The translations under genes and the position numbers were made by a program. Shown piece by piece: positions 11,601-22,682 of a stretch of 64,000 bases of DNA (position 1 is its first letter; each line of letters opens with the position of its first letter). The stretch lies in contig CM066994.1 of assembly GCA_033977485.1 (NCBI GenBank), forward strand, positions 43,921,155-43,985,154, given 5' to 3'. The notes beneath the pieces were generated by a model, which saw only the letters and a list, made by a program, of their open reading frames with translations, did not search any database and was not told the origin of the DNA. The DNA is from Hydrangea macrophylla (taxonomy: Eukaryota; Streptophyta; Magnoliopsida; Cornales; Hydrangeaceae).

Positions 11601-13109
11601 AGGCGGGTTTTGGAGATAGGCTTTAATCTTATCAAAGGCTTGTTGGCATTGGATATCCCATTCAAACTTCTCTCCCTTTCTCAACAATTTAAAAAGTGGG
11701 TCATATGTCATGGTCAGTTTTGATATGAAACGGCTAATGAATTGTATCCTACCAAAAAATCCCCCTCAATTCCTTCTCACTTTTTGGTGGCATCATTTCT
11801 ACTATGGTTTTAATCTTAGTTGGGTCAAACTCTATCCCCCTCTGAGTAATAAAAATCCTAGCAATTTTCCCATGGTAACACCAAAGGTGCATTTCTGCGG
11901 GTTCAACCTCATCCTAAATTTTCTTAACCCCTTGAAGGACTTCTTTAATGCTCCTAAATGACCCCTCCTTTCTTCGGACTTTATGTCATATCATCAACAT
12001 ATACTTCTACTTCCTTATGAATTATATCATATAGTAATGTAGTGGTAGCCCTTTGGTAGTTTGCACCTGTATTCTTAAGTCTGAACGGCATCACCCTATA
12101 GCAATATGTTCCTTAAGGTGTGATGAAAGTGGTTTTCTCCCTATTCTCCGGTGCCATGAGAATTTGATTATACCCCGAGAATCCGTCCATAAAATGCAAA
12201 AGTTCATGTCCTGCGGTATTATTAACTAGTATGTCAATATGAGGCAAAGGGAAATCGTCTTTAGGGCTAGCTTTGTTTAAATCTCAGAAATCAACGCACA
12301 CCCTAACACGACCATCCTTCTTCAGGACTGGCATGATGTTGGCAACCCATTCAGTGTACACAGTGACAATCAAGAGTCCAGCTCTTAATTTCTTTTCAAC
12401 TTCCTCTTTTACTTTAAGCACCCATTCAGGTCTTGACACGACTGAAAATGTGTTCTCTGAAGAGTACGTCCAAGTGTAGATGGTCGCGTCGCGTTAAAAC
12501 CGGTAAGACCGGGTCGAATCCCAAAGGACGGAAGATAAAGGCAGAAAGACCAAGATTGAATTCTAAAATGAAATAAAAGATGATTTCTTTAAAAAGGAGA
12601 GTCTAACAGTCCTATTGAATTTAAATAAATAAAAGAAACAAATTATAGTGAAGCGATAACTTAACTAGATAGAATTAAAAACTGTGATATGGAATTAAAT
12701 ATGAAAAAGAGTTGGGAATATGTGAGTCCACAAAGTACCGGCCACTACCATGTTTTAACAAAAACAAACAATTGGGGTTTTTCTCTTTTTGTATTCCATA
12801 ATTCGAAATTGATTAAGTAAAATATTCTAGGCACTAAGTATGTGAATTTCACATTCCTAGTGGTTCAAAAATCTCACTTATTAATGAAGGACTGGAATTA
12901 GACTAACTAACTCTATGAACAATGGTAAGCAAATCGAGTATAAGATAATTGACATGTTTATTGAAAATGTTCATCGAGTTAATTAATCAAAAGAGCTCTT
13001 ATTTTAAAATCAGATTGCAATTTGAACTTATAAAGATCAATTTGGACTTAGTTTCTAAAATAAAAGTTACTGGGATACAAAAAGAAGTCAACCCAAGTCA
13101 TGCTCATAT

Positions 13110-13230
13110 CAATCGATTGATATTATGTCAATCGATTGGTATGAAATGGCTTTCAATCGATTGATAAATATATCAATCGATTGACTAGGAATCTTATGTC
13201 AATCGATTGGGTTCTGTTTCCAATCGATTG
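13110..13230. repeat. CAATCGATTG array, downstream of TATA, 3' LTR
   Basis: Six perfect copies of the 10-bp palindrome start at 13110, 13129, 13154, 13174, 13200 and 13221, spaced about two helical turns apart, most flanked by T/G on the left and A/G on the right. On the minus strand they lie about 370-490 bp downstream of the TATA box. Confidence 0.95.
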
Positions 13231-13596
13231 ACATTGATTCAAAAACAGAATCATGGCAGTGGCTGGGAACAATGTTTCTTCACATTATTCCCAACCAGAA
13301 CTCTAAGTAAGCATGTTTATCATAATGTAGGCACAGATATAATGAAGAAAGAGATCAAAAGTAGACATGGATTGAATTCAAACACTAAGAATTTCTATTC
13401 CAAATCAACCTTTCACTAAATTATAATGAATTCACAACTAAACTAATACAGAATGTTAACATAAAAAAAAAAAGATTAACCTGATTTAGCAATGAACTTG
13501 AAAATGTAAAACCTTGCAGCTTTAAAAAAATGGAGAAATCCTACAATATAGAATAAGAAAAAAAAAAGCCAACCCCTGACCCTCTTCACTCTCCTC

Positions 13597-13605
13597 TATA
13601 TATAA
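13597..13605 (-). promoter_or_regulatory. TATA box of Athila 3' LTR
   Basis: The minus strand reads TTATATATA followed by GAGGAGAGTG, between the two CAATCGATTG arrays. The 5' LTR equivalent is at 28015-28023. Confidence 0.6.
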
Positions 13606-13712
13606 TGTCAAATACACGAGCTGAAGGCGCCTAGGTTCATTCCATAACGGCTGATCTTCGTCCTGATTGCTGAAATCATGCGCCATTAACGCAGATTGTT
13701 TCCAGCTTTAAC

Positions 13713-13826
13713 CAATCGATTGACAAAAGTATCAATCGATTGGTAAAAACTCCAATCGATTGGTTAAAAATGTCAATCGATTGATTAAAAAAAATGTCAA
13801 TCGATTGATATAATGTCAATCGATTG
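13713..13826. repeat. CAATCGATTG array, upstream of TATA, 3' LTR
   Basis: Six perfect copies start at 13713, 13733, 13753, 13774, 13798 and 13817; the first three are exactly 20 bp apart. This is a phased palindrome array directly upstream of the LTR promoter (minus strand). Confidence 0.95.
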
Positions 13827-14060
13827 GTACCAAAACTTCATCTATTTGTTTCTTGAGTTATTCCTTTCAACTTGTTATTCATTTTAACTTCAGAACCTGC
13901 ATTCAAAGAGCTAAACACAACAACATACCACGAAAAATACATCATTGTGTAAAGAAACGAATTAAAACACAAGTGCAGGTAACACTAGAGAAATGGGGTA
14001 AAATCCCGTCAATTTTTACTCTTTATCGAGCTAAAATTAAGCAAATATCAGCTCTCATCA

Positions 14061-16084
14061 TGACCCCCAACTAGCGCTTTGCTAGTCTCTAGCAATGAAG
14101 CGGAATTAACGTAAACTAGGACGAACAACAATTGACGTTACAGTTTTATTGAGCTAAAACAAAAGAGAACTCCTAACTCACTGTCGCAGGAATTGTGGTT
14201 GCATTTAGCGTTTGCAACAAGCCTTTGAACCCTTAGGTTTACCCTAATGGACGAGTTGTGTCTCGTGAGGGTTTTCAGAGAATACACCCACAAAGTTCAA
14301 ATGTCAAGCTTTCTAAACTCATCAAAGAACTTCAATCTCTCCTTTATGCTAAATATTATGCTTAACAAGAACATAAATTCCTTTATCATGCTATGGAAAT
14401 AAACAACATGTTACAAAGTAACTAAACAAGTCAAAACTACATCCACTGCCTTTATATATCCTTGTGTGTGTGTGTGGAGTTAACAATTACGATTGAAATC
14501 TTTATCTCAGAATTATTTAGATTGACATGTTCAAGATTTCATAGTTTCAACTCAATTCTCACATGGTTTACGCTCAAAATAAAATCACTCTGAAACTGGC
14601 GTAAAAATTCTACACTCATAGTATGAAGCTCAAATGAGTAAACGTAGAGGCAATCAAACATGCTTCCATACTGGACACTGAAGAACGCTTATTTTAAGGT
14701 GCATGAGTCCCATGAACGGAATACCAATTACTTCAGGAGCGATCTACTGTGAAAAACTCATTTCATGCTCGAAATTCGTTAAAATTATCCAGAATCCTTA
14801 GGACTTGTGACAGAAAAAATGGAGAAAGGTTAAAGATGGTGAAATGTGAAAATGGGCTCAAGCATGTGACATGGTAATATCAACTTCACTTCACAATTTT
14901 AATTTATTCGACCTCCAATTTCTTTTATTCCTTCATTTTCACCAATCCCTTTCTTTTTTTTTTTTTTGAATTGAATTCTCTTTCTTTCCTCTTTTCACTA
15001 TTCTCACAAAACTGTCACATCTCGACTATAAATATGTGATTTTAGGAAGAGGCATTGATTTGTGATAGATAAGTGGGAATTTCGGCTTTCTCGGGTGATG
15101 AGGTGAGAATATGATGGCCTAAATCATCTTCTAAACATAATAACTTATCTCAAGTATTTCCTGAGTTTTAAATTAGTAGATCCTGAACATTCTCCTGAGG
15201 CATTAGCCAAATGAAACAAGAATGAGACTCTCAACGAGATAATAGCTTATTTCAAGAATTGACACAAGTTGTTGTAATTAACCCTCAGAACAGAAGAATG
15301 GCTCAAAAACTCACTAGGGTTTAAAGTTTTACTATTAATCTAATCACATGACAATCATATTTCACTCTAATTCAAAGATTCTTTCGTGATTGTCAACTCG
15401 TGCAAAATGTTTTCAGGATATATTCATGCTATGGACGTAAACCAGATTAGCAACAGAGTAACATGTAATCAAAGTCCATAATATAACAAGAAAGATATGA
15501 ATGCTTCATTGCAAAACGAAATTGGCTAGGAGAAACGAGGTTTTGAAAGTTAAAAGCTTAACAACAACATTTTTTTTTTAAATTAGAAGAAAATTGAAAA
15601 CTTGAAAAACATGGAGATTATAATATTAAACAAGTGTGCATTATGAACTCAAAAATACACAGGTGGATATCTACTTCCTACCCCCAACTGAAATCAACAT
15701 TGTCCTCAATGGAGGAGATTCAAGTAATAGAAGATATCACCTGATTCACGTGATTCAGCACCATTCTGAGAATTCACCTGTTTTAACAAAACAATCTCCG
15801 CAAACAACCAAGATCAAGAATATTATGGATGATAATCGAAAGTGTAGACAATTGAAACACAATCCAAAAATAAAAAGAACTATCTGTAATAGAAATGTCC
15901 AAAAATCAATAAAGTCCAAGTACAAATATAACTGAAAACCAAAATATCCAACCAAACTATCCATCCAACCAAACTAAAGTATCCACAAATGTACCGAAAT
16001 ATCCACAAATCAAACAAAAGTAATGCAAGAGAGATCACAAAATAAGAAACAACAAAATACTCTCTCGCTCTCCAACACTCCCTC
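14061..16084 (-). other. Athila 3' untranslated region with polypurine tract
   Basis: No supportable gene. The minus strand reads AGTTGGGGGTCA directly before the 3' LTR (14072-14061), fitting a polypurine tract, and a similar TTGGGGGTAGGAAG block lies near 15680-15693. A hydrophobic open frame at 16146-15880 overlaps the end of the extra ORF; I do not consider it proven. Confidence 0.7.
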
Positions 16085-17629
16085 CTAAAGCTCAGCAGTC
16101 TGGTCACCAGATAGCACGGGCGCACCATCATGACCTGGATCAACAACTACCTCACCGTGACCCTCAGCAGCTGTCCTAGTCTGGGCGACAGCTGTCGGGT
16201 CACTCACAGCCGGTTGGGGATCAGTAGCTGGAGGTGGTGGCGGCGGAGGTGTCTCAAGAATATCTCCCTCAGGTGGGGCTGACGTAGAAGCTGGAGCCAT
16301 CGAAGGAGGTGGCATAGATGAGAGCAAGGACGGCTCAATCCCTAGCAGCAACAAAATCTGCTCAATCTGGCTACCTAGCTGCTCCACTCTCGAATGGATA
16401 AAATCACGATCAGAAGTCATTTGCGCAACCATCAACTCCTGCTGTGCGGTTACCTCCCGAACCATCCCATGAAGCTGCACTCTCGCCTCTCGCTCCTCTA
16501 CTAAGAGATCGTAAATGGTCTGGAGAGATGGAGGGGTAGATGTAGAGGTTGTAGGTAATGTAGAGGCTGTAGGTGGCTAACGCTTCCTCAACTCATACTG
16601 ACCCTCAGCCGCAGTCGGCGTCCCTGAGTCCTCATCCTCCTCTTCCTCAACTATAACCGTATCTTGACCCTCCGCCTCAGGCGTCCCTGGGTCCTCATCC
16701 TCCTCCTCTGACGTTGTGTCTCCCCTCTTCCTCTTCTTTTTCTTACTGCTCTCTCCCATCTTCCCTTTTCCTTTCGACACTTTTTTAAATTGTGCTGTTG
16801 ACCATCTCGCAGCAGACTCGCCAAACACTCCGATCTTGGACTTTTGCAAAACTTCTCCCGCTGGTACCTCCAATCCTGCCTCCTCACACACTCTATGGAT
16901 TACCCAAGCACCTTTGAGGTGCTGGGCCTTACTCGGATGACGCGTGGGCTCAATGAAGAACTCAATGAAGAGCCTGGCAAGGCAAATCGGTAAGCCCGTC
17001 CCAATGGTATAAAGAACTCGTGTATACCACCCAGCAAAATCTAACTTATATGTAGTAGGGAGGATACAGCTACAAAGAGCTAAGTGGAGAAGGTGGTAAT
17101 CCATGGTCAGATCATGATCATCGAATACTGGAATCCCCGAATACTTCTTGATTTTTTTTTCAGAAATTTTTGTGGCAATGACATCAAAGGATGGAAATGG
17201 ACGATCAGCATGGATAGGATACAGGTGATCAGGCACCTCCGTAATACCCAGAGCTCTAGCGACTGTGGTAGGGCTAAACTCAATCTGGCGTCCCTGAACG
17301 CAAGAAAAATATATAAATGGAACATTCGGTGCCTTGACCATGCTCGCACAAGCTGCTCGAATCCAAGAAGGTCGCACTTGTTTAGCTGCTGTGAGGACCG
17401 GGAGCCAATCAGGATAAGCTCGAAGGCGGGCTAGATAAAATGGAATTTTATCATCACTCCACAAATTCTCAAATCGTCTCTCTACCATAATCTCGCGGGT
17501 TCGGAAGTACTTGGTAAACCACGTATTTTCTTTGTCGTTCCTGAACCCGTGGGCCAGCGGTGGGTCAGGAATATCGAGCGATGTGGACTTTTCCGGGTGG
17601 GGCCCACTGTCCTTGGGCTTTGGAGCCAT
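16085..17629 (-). pseudogene. Athila extra ORF downstream of pol (env-like position), split by one stop
   Basis: From ATG at 17629 the frame runs about 350 codons to TAG at 16579-16577, and the same frame reopens to 16085. The N-terminal part resembles the putative plant transposon protein domain found in Athila-type ORFs (words NLWSDDKIPFY, YSGIPVFDDHD, LARLFIEFF). It is followed by a Lys-rich stretch (KKKKRKRG) and acidic repeats (EEEDEDPGTPEAEGQ). After the stop come a probable coiled coil (VEQLGSQIEQILLLLGI) and a proline-rich tail (PPPPPPPATDPQP). One nonsense change appears to split one protein of about 515 codons. In the env position of Athila, but I see no convincing envelope features inside the main domain. 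A splice acceptor or signal peptide question exists just upstream (17635-17686). Confidence 0.75.
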
Positions 17630-17634
17630 AGGAG

Positions 17635-17663
17635 CTGAAATGGAAGCAAAACAGAGAGTTAGG
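17635..17663 (-). promoter_or_regulatory. Putative splice acceptor before the Athila extra ORF
   Basis: The minus strand reads CCTAACTC (branch-like), a pyrimidine-rich run and TTTCAG, with AG at 17636-17635, five bases before ATG at 17629. The branch adenine would be about 23 nt from AG. This fits expression from a spliced subgenomic RNA. The alternative is that translation starts at 17686 and this segment encodes a hydrophobic leader. Confidence 0.5.
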
Positions 17664-17698
17664 ATGAAAGAAAGAAGATTATGCATCTCTGTTTATGT

Positions 17699-17771
17699 CA
17701 ATCGATTGACATAAATTGTCAATCGATTGAAGATGTATTCCAATCGATTGAACCCTGATGTCAATTGATTG
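17699..17771. repeat. CAATCGATTG cluster upstream of the Athila extra ORF
   Basis: There are perfect copies at 17699, 17720 and 17741 and one variant (CAATTGATTG) near 17762, 20-21 bp apart, 70-140 bp upstream of the ATG at 17629. Confidence 0.9.
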
Positions 17772-18071
17772 ACAACAGCAAATGATGGGGGCTGCCCACA
17801 ACAAGGTCTCACGTCCCCCTATCATCAAATTAGTGGTCTTAAGACCATGAGGGGCTTCCTCAAGTGTTCATGATCAAGATTAAAATGAAAAGGGGAGTGG
17901 ATTTGGGCAAATACCTCTATGACTGAACTGAGATGGAATAGGTGCAGAAATGACTTGTAAATAGCACTTTTGGTGGAGTCAATGAGGAGAGATGATGGGG
18001 ATGATGATTCAAAGCCAGAAACTTGATCTCAAAAATCCCTCCTCACTCCATGCACAGCGGCGGTGGTGCGG

Positions 18072-18073
<2 letters not shown>

Positions 18074-18105
<32 letters not shown>

Positions 18106-18127
18106 GGATGATGATGATGATGATGCT
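18074..18127. repeat. GAT trinucleotide microsatellite
   Basis: A run of (GAT)n with one interruption (AAGGATGAT) lies in the spacer between the small ORF and the extra ORF of Athila. Confidence 0.9.
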
Positions 18128-18246
18128 GAAGGATGTGATAAAAAAAATCTTGCCTGCCCAAAGTCGCCTACTCCCTCTCTCTCTCTCTCGCTGATTTTTG
18201 AAATGGAATGAGGGAGAGGGAGATGAACAGACATTACGTCTGGGGG

Positions 18247-18330
18247 AGTTATGAATCGATTGACCAAAGATATCAATCGATTGACAAAAGATATCAACCG
18301 ATTGACAAAAGATGTCAATCGATTGACATA
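18247..18330. repeat. Second CAATCGATTG cluster in the Athila spacer
   Basis: Four sites about 20 bp apart, two perfect (near 18275 and 18317) and two one-base variants (GAATCGATTG, CAACCGATTG), lie between pol and the extra ORF. Confidence 0.85.
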
Positions 18331-18610
18331 AAAGTTCATGGGAACCAAAATGTTCTTCATGTCATCACCCCCAATAGTTTAAGAATGCATTTTCAAGATA
18401 GAAATAAGACTTTGAGCATTCAAACAAGGATCAACTCCATCAAACATACAAGTAGGAAGAATTTAAACAGAAATCATCAATCTTATTTCTCGAAGTGGAT
18501 TATTATCATCCAAAGGGGTACAAGATCTTGGTAGGAAAAAAAATAAACAATCAAACAAACCGAAAGAATGAAAAACAGAAATCTGTCTTATTCATTTGCT
18601 ACCGGAGTTA

Positions 18611-18910
18611 TCAATTCTGCTCAGGTTCTGGGGACGAAAAGTCTTCTCCTTCAGCATAATCCATGAAATATTCCACGACTTCTCCATCCGAGTTCAACTG
18701 AAAATCATCCAGAATCTCTCAAACTGCGCACAGTAAATCCCAGGTATTCATGTTGGCGATTGCCGCATTAGGGGAATCAAGGCATGAGTCGGAGAGTGGA
18801 GTAAAAATTGGCCTTTCTTGTTCCCTCTGTTCTGGAGTTCTTGGAGAATGGACCCCATGGTAGAGTAAATGTGGAAGGTAATGCAATGGATTCATCTGCA
18901 ATGGATTCAT
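18611..18910 (-). pseudogene. Small acidic ORF between Athila pol and the extra ORF
   Basis: From ATG at 18910 or 18895 the minus frame reads a short protein with a PRTPEQREQE word, stops at TGA 18721-18719, and continues in the same frame with an Asp/Glu-rich tail (EILDDFQLNSDGEVVEYF, FSSPEPEQN) to TGA at 18613-18611. Without the internal stop it would be about 95-100 residues. Immediately upstream is a pyrimidine-rich stretch ending GGCTATAG, which could be a splice acceptor. I do not recognise the product; it may be a remnant exon or chance coding. Confidence 0.4.
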
Positions 18911-19013
18911 CCTATAGCCAACCAAAGACAGAATAAGAACACAAAGAAGCGGAAATAGAAAAGCACACAAAGAAAAGAAAACTATTATACAACAACAAAA
19001 GATTCTCAAATTT

Positions 19014-22000
19014 TCAAGAAGAATAATCAGGATCATCCAGTTGGATGGTCTCTGATTCTGGTTCGAATCTCTCCAAAAATGGCTTTAAACGCTGTCCATT
19101 GACTTTAAATGCATTACCATTCTTGGGGTTAACAATTTCTACTGCTCCGTGTGGAAAAACTTCTTTGACAGTAAAGGGTCCTATCCACCTCGACCTCAGC
19201 TTACCTGGAAAAAGATGAAGCTTCGAATCATAAAGTAACACTTTCTGCCCAGGTTCAAGCTTCTTTCTCAAGATTGACTGAACATGCTTAGCTTTCAATT
19301 TGGATTTATACGTGCGAGCACGATCGTAAGCATCATTCCGGATCTCTTCCAGTTCATTGAGCTGTAGCTTCCTCAATGTACCGTTCTCATGAATGTCAAA
19401 ATTAAGCAGTCTAGTGGCCCAGTATGCCTTATGTTCCAGTTCCACAGGTAAATGGCAAGCTTTTCCATAAATCAACCTATAGGGAGACATTCCAAGGTTC
19501 GTCTTATACGTCGTCCTGTATGCCCATAGAGCATCAGTTAGACGTGACGACCAGTCCTTTCTGTTGATGTTAACAGTTTTCTCCAGGATATGTTTGACTT
19601 CCCTATTAGCTAGCTCTGCTTGACCATTTGACTGTGGGTGATATGATAAAGCAATCTTATGGTTAACCCCATATTTTTTCATCAGTGCCTCAAAAGGCTT
19701 ATTGCAGAAATGGGTTCCACGATCGCTAATCATGGCCTTTGGTGTTCCGAACCTCAAAAGAATATTTTCTTTTAAGAATGAAATCACTGTTCTGTGATCA
19801 CTTTTTCTTTTCGGAATGGCCTCAACCCACTTGGACACGTATTCAACCGCCAAAAGGATATATTCGTAATGAGAGGATGGTGGGAATGGTCCCATGAAAT
19901 CAATACCCCAGCAATCGAAGATTTCAATTGTAATGATCGGGGTCATCGGCATTTCATTTCTCTTGGACAAGCTTCCTAACATTTGGCATCTAGAACATGC
20001 TCTACAGAATGCATAACAGTCTTTGAAAACTGTCGGCCAGTAGAAACTGCTACTAAACACCTTTTGAGTAGTTTTCTGAGCTGAAAATTGGCCACCATAG
20101 GCCTCTGAGTGGCAGGAAGCTAGAATTTGAGAGATATCCTCCTTGGGGACACATCGCCTAATTACTTGATCCGCATAGTACTTAAACAAGTACGGATCAT
20201 CAAAGTAAAACCATCGGGCGATGGATAGAAACCTCTTTCTATCGGGGGTGGACCAATGAGACGGGGTCTCCTCCGTTGCCAGGTAATTGACAATGTCAGC
20301 ATACCAGGGCAAACTAGTTGCAACAAACAGTTGTTCATCTGGTAAAGATTCACGGATCGGAATGGATTGTGAAGAATTGTCTTCAAACGTCAATCGTGAG
20401 AGGTGATCGGCTACAACATTCTCTACCCCCTTTTTATCTTTGATAATCAAATCAAATTCTTGGAGTAGGAGAATCCAGCATATTAATCGCTGTTTGGTAT
20501 CCTTTTTGGATAGCAGATACTTCAACGCAGCATGATCAGTGAAGTAAATGATTTGCGAACCAATAAGATATTGCCTGAATTTTTCCATTGCGAATACAAT
20601 TGCCAGCAACTCTTTTTTGGTAGTAGAGTAATTTCGTTGAGCTCCATCAAGAGTTCTACTAGCATAGTAGATCACAGTAGGCTTCTTGTCCTTCCTTTGT
20701 CCTAATACAGCTCCGATCGCTGTATCACTTGCATCAAACATCAGCTCAAAAGGAAGACTCCAATCCGGAGATTGCATTATCGGAGCTGTTGTGAGGTGAT
20801 GTTTGAGTTTATCAAAGGATTCCTGACACCTGTTGTTCCACTCAAATGGTTGATCCTTAACGAGGAGTTGGCATAGTGGCCTAGATACAACACTGAAGTC
20901 CTTAATAAACCTTCGGTAAAAATCGGCGTGACCTAAAAACGATCGTATTTCTTTCACTGTAGTCGGGACAAGAAGGTTGGAAATTATATCGATCTTTGCC
21001 TTGTCTACCTGTATTCCCTCAGCAGACACGATATGTCCCAAGACAATCCCTTTTGTCACCATAAAGTGACATTTTTCCTAGTTGAGGACCAAATTCTTAT
21101 CCTCACATCTTTTCAGGACTTTTTGGAGGTTCTCTAAGCAATTATCAAAGCTGCTTCCAAAAACGGAGAAATCGTCCATAAAAACCTCCATGATATTTTC
21201 TACCATATCGCTGAAGATGCTCAGCATACACCTCTGGAAAGTGGTAGAAGCGTTGCACAATCCAAATGGCATCCGGCAATATGCAAATGTTCCAAACGGA
21301 CAGGTAAAGTTGGTTTTCTCTTGATCAGCAGGGTCAATTTCAATTTGGTTATAACCACTATAACCGTCTAGGAAGCAATAGAATTGGTGACCTGCTACTC
21401 TTTCGAGCATTTGATCCATGAAAGGTAATGGGAAATGATCCTTTCGAGTCACCGCATTCAATCTTCTATAATCAATACACATGCGCCAGCTTGTGGTCAC
21501 ATGTGTTGGTACCAATTCTCCTTCTTTATTTTCTACCACTGTAATGCCGACTTTCTTCGGCACTACTTGAGTCGGACTTACCCAAGGACTATCCGAAATT
21601 GGATAAATAACCCCAACATCTAGCAATTTTAGAACTTCCTTCTTCACTACCTCTTGCATGTTTGGGTTTAGACGCCTTTGCATTTGACGACAAGGTTTGG
21701 CATCTTCCTCAAGGTAAATCCTGTGGGTGCATATAGATGGACTAATTCCTCTTAAATCAGCAATGGTCCATCCTAACGCACTCCTGTGTTGCTTAAGCAA
21801 CTGTATCAGTTTACTTTCCTGTTCGTGTTTTAAAACAGATGAAATTATCACAGGAAAAGTCTTCTTTTCTCCCAGAAACACATATTTCAATTCTTTTGGG
21901 AGCTCTTTCAATTCCAACTCCAGAAATTGCAGGTTCGACGGCATAGCAAATTTGGTCTTTGGCGGTAGTTGCTCATATTGAGCCGTACACATTGTTCTTG

Positions 22001-22682
22001 CAACTTCCTCTTCAACAACCTCCAAAATTGCACATATCTGGCTCATTATCTCATCTTGTGGAGTGTATTTATCCAATTCATAACATGAGTTAGTCATAAT
22101 GGACTCCACGGGATCAACATGAGTAGTTGAATCAAAGCAATCTTGAATTACTGATTCTACCCAATTCACTTCCTCTTCCTCATTATCAAAATCTTCAATC
22201 TTGGGATTTGAAAAGATCTTGATATTCAATGTCATGTTCCCAAAAACAACGGTCATAACTCTACTCCTTACTTTAATCGTTGCATCAATTGTCGCGAGGA
22301 AAGGACGTCCGAAGGTCACCGAAATCTGAGATTTAGCATTGTAAACTGGTTCGGTGTCCAGAACAACGAAGTCAACAGGAAAGACAAAGGTTTCAATCTG
22401 GACTAAGACATCCTCCAGCACTCCTCGCGGATATTTAATTGATCGGTCCGCAAGTTGGAGTGTAATGCGAGTGGGTTTAAGTTCTCCCAACCCTAACTAT
22501 TGGTAAACAGTATACGGTAAGAGATTAACACTCGAACCTAAGTCGAGTAGAGCGTTGTTTACTTTCTTTTGACCGATTATGCAAGAAACCGTTGGTGTGC
22601 CTGGATTCTTGTACTTAGGAGGCAGATCGTGTTTTAAAATTGCACTTGCCTGGCATGCCAAGTAAGCATTCTTCTTTAACAC
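19014..22682 (-). pseudogene. Athila pol (protease, RT, RNase H, integrase)
   Basis: One minus frame runs from about 22682 to the stop at 19014. The order is protease with the Athila-type LLDLGSS active site (about 22550), a linker, RT with CIDYRRLNAVTRKD and FMDDF (about 21440-21160), RNase H ([23 protein letters not shown]; about 20740-20400) and integrase with HHCC finger and D,D,E words GIDFMG, SDRGTHF and ELANREV (about 20110-19600). Two nonsense codons break it: TAG/TAA-type stop at 22499-22497 just after the protease motif, and TAG at 21080-21078 where the family has Trp in LNWEKCHF-like sequence. From 21062 to 19014 the frame is open (682 codons), so integrase and RNase H are intact. 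The gag to pol junction has a frame change near 22680. Confidence 0.92.

Larger units (their letters stand above)
7004..12433 (-). pseudogene. Tat copy 2 pol, 3' two-thirds (RT, RNase H, aRNH, integrase)
   Basis: Read on the minus strand from 12433 to 7004, this continues the pol broken by the Athila insertion at 12434-28476. In order it shows a reverse transcriptase with VCVDFRDLN and YVDD motifs (about 12290-11990), a decayed RT end and gypsy RNase H (to about 11115), a second RNase H of the aRNH type (about 11100-10700) and integrase with an HHCC-like finger and the GIDIIGE and NHGSHF core words (about 10440-9450). Pol is cut again by the solo LTR at 7055-9443; its last codons lie at 7054-7004. 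Numerous stops and frameshifts make it dead. The dual RNase H arrangement is the known hallmark of the Tat clade. Confidence 0.85.
12434..14060 (-). repeat. Athila 3' LTR
   Basis: 1627 bp. On the minus strand it begins TGATGAGAGCTGATA at 14060 and ends CAGTCGTGTCA at 12434. It is nearly identical to 26854-28476. It carries 12 perfect CAATCGATTG palindromes in two groups of six, on both sides of the TATA box. Confidence 0.95.

Noticed and set aside
13110..13230. CRISPR-like array
   Set aside because: The repeat is a 10-bp palindrome with about 10-bp variable gaps inside a plant LTR; there is no spacer or cas context.
15755..16146. Hydrophobic minus-strand ORFs after the Athila extra ORF as an envelope membrane anchor
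   Set aside because: They are in other frames than the extra ORF, overlap its tail, and are built from TTT/TAT-rich sequence; no supporting motif.
18043..18211. Poly-Met/Asp or poly-Ile ORFs near 18.1 kb
   Set aside because: Translation of a GAT microsatellite.
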